This document shows, in pieces, positions 25,511-31,084 of a stretch of DNA of 31,084 nucleotides. The DNA is taken from NCBI GenBank assembly GCA_013151585.1, contig JAADHY010000316.1, positions 1 through 31,084 on the forward strand. Direction: 5' to 3'. Source of the DNA: Planctomycetota bacterium. GTDB lineage: Bacteria > Planctomycetota > Planctomycetia > Planctomycetales > Planctomycetaceae. A model generated the notes under the pieces. The model was given only the letters and a program-made list of their open reading frames with translations. It had not been told where the DNA came from and searched no databases. A program made the position numbers and the translations under genes. Position 1 is the first letter of the stretch; every line of letters starts with the position of its first letter.

Positions 25511-26255
25511 GATGAACTCCTCTTGCAGCTCGCCAAGCGATTCGTTCCGAAGCCGTCGGCTCGTCTGGAGCTGTTTTTTTCCGTTCGACCCCTTGCCTTC
25601 GATGGGCGGCCGCCGAGCTGACCGTTCCCACGGCAAACTAATGGAGAGGAATCGGCCTCCCAGCGAGACCGTTCCGATCCCCGTCGCGGCGCCGCGGCTC
25701 ACCACCTCGGCTACAGTTTCTTTTCGGCTTCCCGCCGAGCTCTCACGTCCAGCGGCCACGGCGCGGAACTGCCCCGGCTATTCTACGGGCGCAGCTCATG
25801 CGCTATGGTGTTCAGAAGCGGCACAGAGCAAGGCGGGGCCGGGGACCGAGTCCGAAGGATGACTCCCTTTCTTAGGAATTCGGCCGCAGGCACCGTGCAC
25901 GCCGTTCCTGTTCAACTCGGCCCGCCGGTTTCTGCAGAGCGCGCGTATTTTATAGCGTTCGGTCCGCTTAGGAAAGGTCAGCAAATTGCGCACACAGCGA
26001 TGACTTCACGGAGCCGACGGGACCGCCGTACGAGCGGCGAGGCCGATTCGTGTCTCACCGGCGTCTGCAGAGCTTGCGGTCAGAGCGTCCCCGCGCGGAA
26101 TCAGAGCACGAAGAAACCGCGATTTCCGGCCGGATCGCGTTTTGAGACCGCGTTTTAAGGCGATGCGGCGGCTCGTGGATCCCATCGCGCCGCAATCGCA
26201 ATCCGCTCACGCGGAGCTTCGCCGTCCCGGCGGCTGCGTTCCTGCGGACAAGGGC
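25511..26255. other. Intergenic region without a recognised gene
   Basis: These 745 bases separate two minus-strand genes. Open frames here (for example plus strand 25805-26158) are rich in Arg/Ser and show no domain pattern. A minus-strand TATAAA (25949-25954) is the best -10-like sequence, but it has no matching -35 at 17 bases and lies about 440 bases from the next start. The part nearest 25510-25759 is open in the frame of the exported protein and could be a longer N-terminus. Confidence 0.4.
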
Positions 26256-28764
26256 CTACTCCCGTTTTTCAGCCAGCGCCACGACCAATCCGTGCAGTAG
26301 GGCGACTTCCTCGGTCGCAGAAAGCCGACTTTCCTGGGCAAATTGCCAAGCATAGCCCGCCAGCCCTCTGCGGACACACAACGCGGCCGCGATCTGGAAG
26401 GCCGCCTCTCGCCAGAGGGGATTCTCCAGGGAGCTGACGAACTGGAAGGCTTGGGGCGCTTTGTCTTCTTTCACGAGTCGACAGGTCAACTGCAGCACCC
26501 AGCGCATCACCCAGGGATGATCGCGCCGATTGGTTTTCCCATGCTCTTCGATTCGCTTGGCGGCTTCCGCGAACTGGTTTTTGGCGAGCAATTCTGTCGT
26601 TTCACTTTGGAGCATCCCGCGAGCATCCTTAGGGGCTTTGTCGGCAACGGCCTGTCGAATCGCTTTGCTCAACTCGGCCTTTCCGGCTCCTTCCGAGCGA
26701 AGAGCGAGGCGACGCGGAAGCCAAGTGGTGAAATATGGCTCGCGCTGTTGCACGTCCTTGGCTTGAGCTCGCGACTGGATCTTGTTCCAGAGAGTCCGCC
26801 GCTCGAGCCAACAAGCGAAGCTGAAGTTGCCATCGTTGTTTCGCCGACTCGAGCAGATCATGACACTTCTTGCGATAACGATTCGCGGCCAAGCGGGCTT
26901 GCTCACGTGTTTCCAGCTCGAGCAGTCGCCGGAGCGAGGCCTCGATGGCCGACCGACCGCGTCGTTTGAACTCGCCATCGCGTAGCGCGGCGGCTACCAC
27001 GCTTGGGGCGGAAGCCCTCAGGAACGTCAATGCCCGCTGGATGTCTTTGACGGCTTGCTCCGTCTTTCCGAGTAGAGCATGAGTGCGAGAAAGTTCCGTT
27101 GACGCTGCCGCGGCGGTGCGCAGAGGCGCCGGGTCCGGAAACTCGGCTTCGTACAGCTCTTTCATGCCCGGGATGACGAATTCCTTCGGGGTGCTGACTC
27201 GAGAGAGCGCCTCCTGAGTGAATCGGATGAGCTGTTCAGCGGGCTCTTGGGCGTCCGCCCGAGCAGCGGCGTAGGCAACCTGGGCCAGGACGCCGGCCTG
27301 AAAGCTTGGCGGCAACGACTCCACTGCCGAGCGGATGTCGGTGATCGGGACAGGCTGTCCCTCTCCGACCGCCTTCCGCACGACGGCTGCTCCCCACACG
27401 GCGAGCGTGTCTGCTTGCGTTGCCAAGTCCGGAGCCGCCTGGGCCCACGCAAGGGCTTTCTGGGTCCCTCGGTGAGCTGCCAATTCGATGGCTACCGAGA
27501 CCCATTCGGGATGTTTCCAGGGAGCAACGGGCAACCGGGAAACCGCCTCATCCACATCGTAGCTGCGATCGCCGTAAACCATTCGCAGCAAAGCCGACAG
27601 CTCGCCCCGAGTGCTTTGTCCGAGGTGTTCGGTCAGCAAGTTGCGGGCGTCGTCGAGGCGATCCATGACGACCAGAGGAACGGCCAGATCGATGGCGGCG
27701 TCTGCGCCGGTTTGGCCAAAAGTCGGAATCCGATCCTTCAGCGCCCAAGCGGCTTCGATCGATTGGCGGGCGCCCTCTTCGTCGCCGAACTGAAGTTGAT
27801 TCCACGCGATCGCCACCCAGGCACCGATCTGGTAATACGGGACGTCTTTGCCCACGAGTCGGAGCTGTTCGATCTGATGTTTGGCTTCTTCGATGTTCCC
27901 CGCGCAGGCGAAGGCTTCGGCCGTCAATTGGCGGCAGAACGGTTTGCTTCGGTTGTTTTCGCGGCGCCGGGCGGCTTCGACCATTTTCGCTAGCGCCGAA
28001 GCGGTCACTTCGGCCGGATCGATCTGCGGAACCGGTGCAGTCGTGGGCTCCTTCGGCTCTTCCTTGGCCTCCGGTTTGGCCTGCGGGCCGGTCGTTTCCG
28101 CGGCCCCCGGCTGCTCTCCGGTCCCCGGCTCGGTCGTCGACTGACCCGAAGCTTGAGCAGTCGGTTGGGGAGCAGCCGGCTTACCGGTCGACGAGCCCTC
28201 TCTCAGGAAAAAGAACCATCCCGCTCCGCCCACGACGACCACAGCTCCCAGGGCGATAGCGACCTTCGCAACCCCGGACAGGCCACCGGATGGCTCCTCA
28301 GGTTCTTCCTTCGGTTCTGGCTCTTTTTTCTTGATTTCCGGTGCTTTGAAAATGGGAACCAAGCATTCGGGATTCACGCACTTGACGTCTTTTCCCGCCG
28401 CGTCTTCCGATGCAAAACCCGGCGTGTCGCACATCGGACAGACAACGCGCATCATGCGCCCGCGGGCAGGCTTCCGGGACAGTGGAATGGCCTGACGCAA
28501 CGCCGCGCCGTCAAAGCTGATGACTTCGTCGTCCTCTTCCGATTTCGCCTTCTTTTTCGCCTGGGCGGCAGACGGCTTGCTGGCGACCGGTCGAGTCGAC
28601 CCCGGCTCGGACGGCGTCGGCTTTGTCGGAGTGGGTTGGCGCGGGGCTTTCGGAGCAGCTTGGCCCGGCTTGCCTCCCCGCATCGGAGCTCCGCAGAACG
28701 GGCAATCCGCCACGTCGTCATCAAGGACAGACTGGCCGCAGGATGGACACGTTGGCAGATCCAT
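26256..28764 (-). pseudogene. Zinc-ribbon, single-pass membrane, helical-repeat protein, frameshifted near its C-terminal third
   Basis: ATG 28764 (GGGAAGAG upstream) starts with two zinc ribbons: CPSC/CPFC (Cys 6, 9, 21, 24) and CPMC/CVNPEC (Cys 109, 112, 129, 134), with a Pro/Lys/Ser-rich linker between. One membrane helix follows (about 165-187, KVAIALGAVVVVGGAGWFFFL), then a Pro/Thr/Glu-rich stalk and a long alpha-helical, TPR-like region (from about 250). At 26820-26850 the frame must change: after CHDLLESAKQRWQLQL the first frame becomes nonsense and ends at 26629, while ACWLERRTLWNKIQSRAQAKD continues in the next frame to TAG at 26256-26258. Total length is 3n+1, so one extra base explains it. 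The architecture is typical of planctomycete membrane proteins with cytoplasmic zinc ribbons; function is unknown. Confidence 0.75.
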
Positions 28765-28847
28765 GGCGATCTCTTCCCGGTATCAACTTGGATTGTTCGG
28801 AACAGACGGGGTCCGCACGAGCTGGAAAAGTTCCATCCATTTGAGCA

Positions 28848-28876
28848 TACTCGATCGGACGCCCTTCCGTCGAGTA
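28848..28876. repeat. Strong hairpin/dyad in a divergent promoter region
   Basis: TACTCGA-T-CGGA, a 6-base loop, then TCCG-TCGAGTA: an 11-bp stem with a one-base bulge between the zinc-ribbon gene (-) and the PQQ-propeller gene (+). The position suits an operator or 5' leader structure for either gene. The whole divergent gap is 169 bases (28765-28933) and shows no consensus promoter pair. Confidence 0.5.
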
Positions 28877-28933
28877 AAGAGGCGTCGTGGGGGAATTGAA
28901 TTGCCGAGACGACACCAACGGTGAGGGGGATCA

Positions 28934-31084
28934 ATGACGCAACCATCCAACAAGAAGACACGAAGACGACAGAACGGTTCCAGCCTTCGTCGATCCATGT
29001 GCTGTTTTTTTCAAGCCGCGTCTTGTCTCGCCGGTTTGGCGGTGGCTTTTGTCGCCAACTGGAGCGCGGCTTGCTTCGCTGAAGATTGGCCGACCTACCA
29101 GCACGATGTCGCTCGAAGTGGAGTCACGAGTGAGCCGCTCGAAGTACCGCTTCAGCCTTGCTGGGTCTTTCAGCCTCGGCACGCCCCCGAGCCCGCTTGG
29201 GGAGAGCCCAAGCCCGAGCCGGTCGAGGGCATACTGGAATTGCCACGGGTTCGATTCGACGACGCCTATCACGTCGTGGTGGCTGGCGATCGCGTTTTCT
29301 TCGGAACTTCGTCCGACAACGCCGTCTACTGTCTCGATGTGGCCACCGGACGTGTCCTCTGGAAGCACCTCGTCAACGGCCCGATCCGCTTGGCTCCGAC
29401 CGTCTGGAACGGCCGTGTCTACGTGGGCAGCGACGATGGCTGGGTGTATTGTTTGCAAGCCTCCGACGGCTCGATCGCCTGGAAGCTTCGCGCCGCTCCC
29501 GGTGACCGCAAGGTCCTGGGTCACGGCAAAATGATCTCGCTCTGGCCTGTGCGCACCGGCGTGTTGGTCGACGACGGAGTCGCTTACTTTGCCGCCGGCA
29601 TCTTTCCCGGGGAGGGCGTTTTCTTTTACGCCGTGCGAGCCGACACGGGCGAAGTGATCTGGCGGGATGGTTCGGCCAGCGAGGTGCCTCAGAGCCGCAT
29701 CTCGCCGCAAGGCTATTTGCTGGCTTCGAAAGATCGCTTGTACGCTCCGATGGGGCGTTCTTCGCCGGCTGCCATTGACCGAAAAACGGGCCGACTTCTT
29801 TACACGGCCTATTTCGGCAAGAACATCGGTGGGACCTACGCCCTGTTGGCCGACAACTCGATCTTCACCGGCACCGAGCAGATGATTGCTTACCGCCAAG
29901 ACTCGCCCGGAGCCCGATTCGCCTGGTTTGCCGGACGCCGCTTGATCGTTACGGCCGACCATTGTTACATGGTCACCGATCGGGAAATGTCGTCGCTGGA
30001 CCGGCGCATCTACGGTCCAGCGGGCTTGAGACGGCAATCGCTGTTCGGGCAACGGGATGCGATCCTGCGGCAACTGCGCACGCCGCGACGCGACCTGGCG
30101 GAGGCTCAACGGAAGCTGAAAGCCGCCCGGGCGAAACTCCGACAGTGCGAAGCGGAACTTCAGAAAGCCAGTCGCGCGAAGGCGAACGCTGCGCAAACGA
30201 CTCGGCTTCGCTCGCAGTGCGACGCGCTCCGCAAGACCGTGGCCGCCGCCGAGAAGGCCGTCGAGTCGGCTCAGGCCTTGGTCACCAAACTCGAAGCGAA
30301 TCTAAAGAAGGTGAAGGACCAGATTCGCGAAGCAGAAGCCGCGATGGGCTCTGCAATGACCTGGCGGCGGAAATGTTCGAACAGTGATGCGTTCATCCTG
30401 GCAGGTCGCACTCTGTTCGCCGGCGGCCCGGGCGAGGTTGAAGCCGTGGCCGCCGGTTCCGGCGAGCGGGTATGGGCGGCGGAAGTCGACGGACGGGCGA
30501 AAGGCCTGGCCGCGGCGTCCGGTCGGTTGTTTGTCAGCACCGATACCGGGGCGATCTATTGTTTCGGACCGGCCGGCTCGCCTCAACGGGGCCGCGTGAC
30601 CGATCCGATCACGGAAGCCCCTGCAAAGGGCGATCAGGCCGTCATCTGTCGAGCGGCGGCCGAGGAGATTCTCCGGCGGACCGGTATCCGACGAGGTTAC
30701 TGCTTGATGCTGGGGATCGAGACCGGACAACTCGCTTTGGAATTGGCCGCTCTCACTGACTTGACCATCTATGCCGTCGATCCCGACGCCGAGAAGGTTT
30801 CGGCGGCGCGCAAGACCCTGGACGCGGCGGGCCTTTACGGGACGCGAGTTTGTGTGGAGCAATGGCCGCTCGACCGCGTGCCGTACGCGGATTACTTCGC
30901 CAACCTGATCATTTCGGAAACAACATTGCTCGCCGGCACGCTGCCGGCCAACGTCGATGAAGTCGTCCGGATGCTCAAACCGCTCGGAGGCACGCTCTGC
31001 CTCGGGCAGCCGGCGACGGCGGTCGACCGGACGGTTCGTCTGACGACTAAAGCCGCCCGGAACTGGGTGGACCAGGCCGGCCTG
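28934..31084 (+). CDS. Exported PQQ-type beta-propeller with coiled coil and methyltransferase-like domain, 3' partial
   Basis: ATG 28934 with GAGGGGG just upstream opens a frame that stays open for 717 codons to the window edge. A long signal peptide spans about residues 1-49 (basic n-region, LAGLAVAFVANWSAACFA). Propeller blades of the PQQ/BamB type follow: DWPTYQHDVARSG, AVYCLDVATGRVLWK, GWVYCLQASDGSIAWK, FFYAVRADTGEVIWR. Residues about 367-472 are a Lys/Ala/Glu-rich coiled coil. Propeller pattern returns (AVAAGSGERVWAAEVDG, GAIYCFG; to about 545). From about 568 a Rossmann domain with a class I methyltransferase-like order is seen: GYCLMLGIETGQLALELA, IYAVDPDAEKVSAARKTL, then YFANLIISET and VVRMLKPLGGTLCLG. 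Export would put a methyltransferase fold outside the cytoplasm, where S-adenosylmethionine is not expected, so it may bind something else. Confidence 0.85.
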   Translation, partial: MTQPSNKKTRRRQNGSSLRRSMCCFFQAASCLAGLAVAFVANWSAACFAEDWPTYQHDVARSGVTSEPLEVPLQPCWVFQPRHAPEPAWGEPKPEPVEGILELPRVRFDDAYHVVVAGDRVFFGTSSDNAVYCLDVATGRVLWKHLVNGPIRLAPTVWNGRVYVGSDDGWVYCLQASDGSIAWKLRAAPGDRKVLGHGKMISLWPVRTGVLVDDGVAYFAAGIFPGEGVFFYAVRADTGEVIWRDGSASEVPQSRISPQGYLLASKDRLYAPMGRSSPAAIDRKTGRLLYTAYFGKNIGGTYALLADNSIFTGTEQMIAYRQDSPGARFAWFAGRRLIVTADHCYMVTDREMSSLDRRIYGPAGLRRQSLFGQRDAILRQLRTPRRDLAEAQRKLKAARAKLRQCEAELQKASRAKANAAQTTRLRSQCDALRKTVAAAEKAVESAQALVTKLEANLKKVKDQIREAEAAMGSAMTWRRKCSNSDAFILAGRTLFAGGPGEVEAVAAGSGERVWAAEVDGRAKGLAAASGRLFVSTDTGAIYCFGPAGSPQRGRVTDPITEAPAKGDQAVICRAAAEEILRRTGIRRGYCLMLGIETGQLALELAALTDLTIYAVDPDAEKVSAARKTLDAAGLYGTRVCVEQWPLDRVPYADYFANLIISETTLLAGTLPANVDEVVRMLKPLGGTLCLGQPATAVDRTVRLTTKAARNWVDQAGL

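Noticed and set aside
25805..26158. 117-codon plus-strand open frame in the intergenic gap
   Set aside because: No domain pattern, no ribosome site, basic/serine-rich composition like other chance frames here.
1..31084. CRISPR array, tRNA, rRNA, RNase P, SRP, tmRNA or prophage genes
   Set aside because: No regularly spaced repeats and none of the core motifs of these RNAs or phage proteins were seen. Cryptic or very divergent ones cannot be ruled out by eye.

Overview
The window looks like part of a chromosome from a high-GC member of the Planctomycetota, probably Pirellulales-like. This is inferred from gene content: a formylglycine-type sulfatase, a DUF1080-type domain, a ceramidase-like protein, Tat-leader Gfo/Idh/MocA and aldo/keto-reductase-like proteins, a ThuA-like protein, an exported PQQ-type propeller, a zinc-ribbon/helical-repeat membrane protein and several large exported proteins without a recognised family. 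Genus cannot be set from the sequence alone. I see no rRNA, tRNA, CRISPR array, phage gene or transposase.

Layout. 1-1502: the 3' part of an exported alpha/beta-hydrolase (+), followed by a small MITE-like repeat. 1697-3169: a C69 peptidase (-), divergent from an apparent operon at 3495-6583 (+) that holds a GntP permease and an exported DUF1080-aldose-1-epimerase fusion. 6642-7939: a frameshifted ceramidase-like gene (-). 8429-9592: a degenerate receiver/coiled-coil protein (+), with a possible overlapping micropeptide and then a second MITE-like element (9703-9839). 10199-11306: thioredoxin, CoA-binding protein and a small membrane protein (+). 11698-16387: a frameshifted RND adaptor followed by an intact RND pump (+). 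16511-20290: a minus-strand row of aldo/keto-reductase-like protein, ThuA-like protein and a doubly damaged Gfo/Idh/MocA gene. 20634-22109: sulfatase (+). About 0.9 kb without a recognisable gene follows, then a 143-residue unknown (+). 23669-28764: a large exported unknown and a frameshifted zinc-ribbon/helical-repeat membrane protein (-). 28934-end: an exported PQQ-propeller protein with a coiled coil and a methyltransferase-like Rossmann domain (+), cut by the window edge.

How the genes fit together. Much of the window suits a heterotroph that takes apart polysaccharides or glycoconjugates outside the cytoplasm: esterase, sulfatase, mutarotase/DUF1080, sugar-acid permease, and the ThuA, Gfo/Idh/MocA and AKR-like set. 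The RND pair is a separate efflux function. No known defence or biosynthetic system is present.

The most unusual features are the propeller/coiled-coil/methyltransferase fusion, the aldo/keto-reductase-like protein that seems to lack its catalytic Tyr, Lys and His, and four genes with single-base-type frame lesions (one also has an in-frame stop). The lesions may be real pseudogenes or draft-assembly errors. The sequence alone cannot decide.
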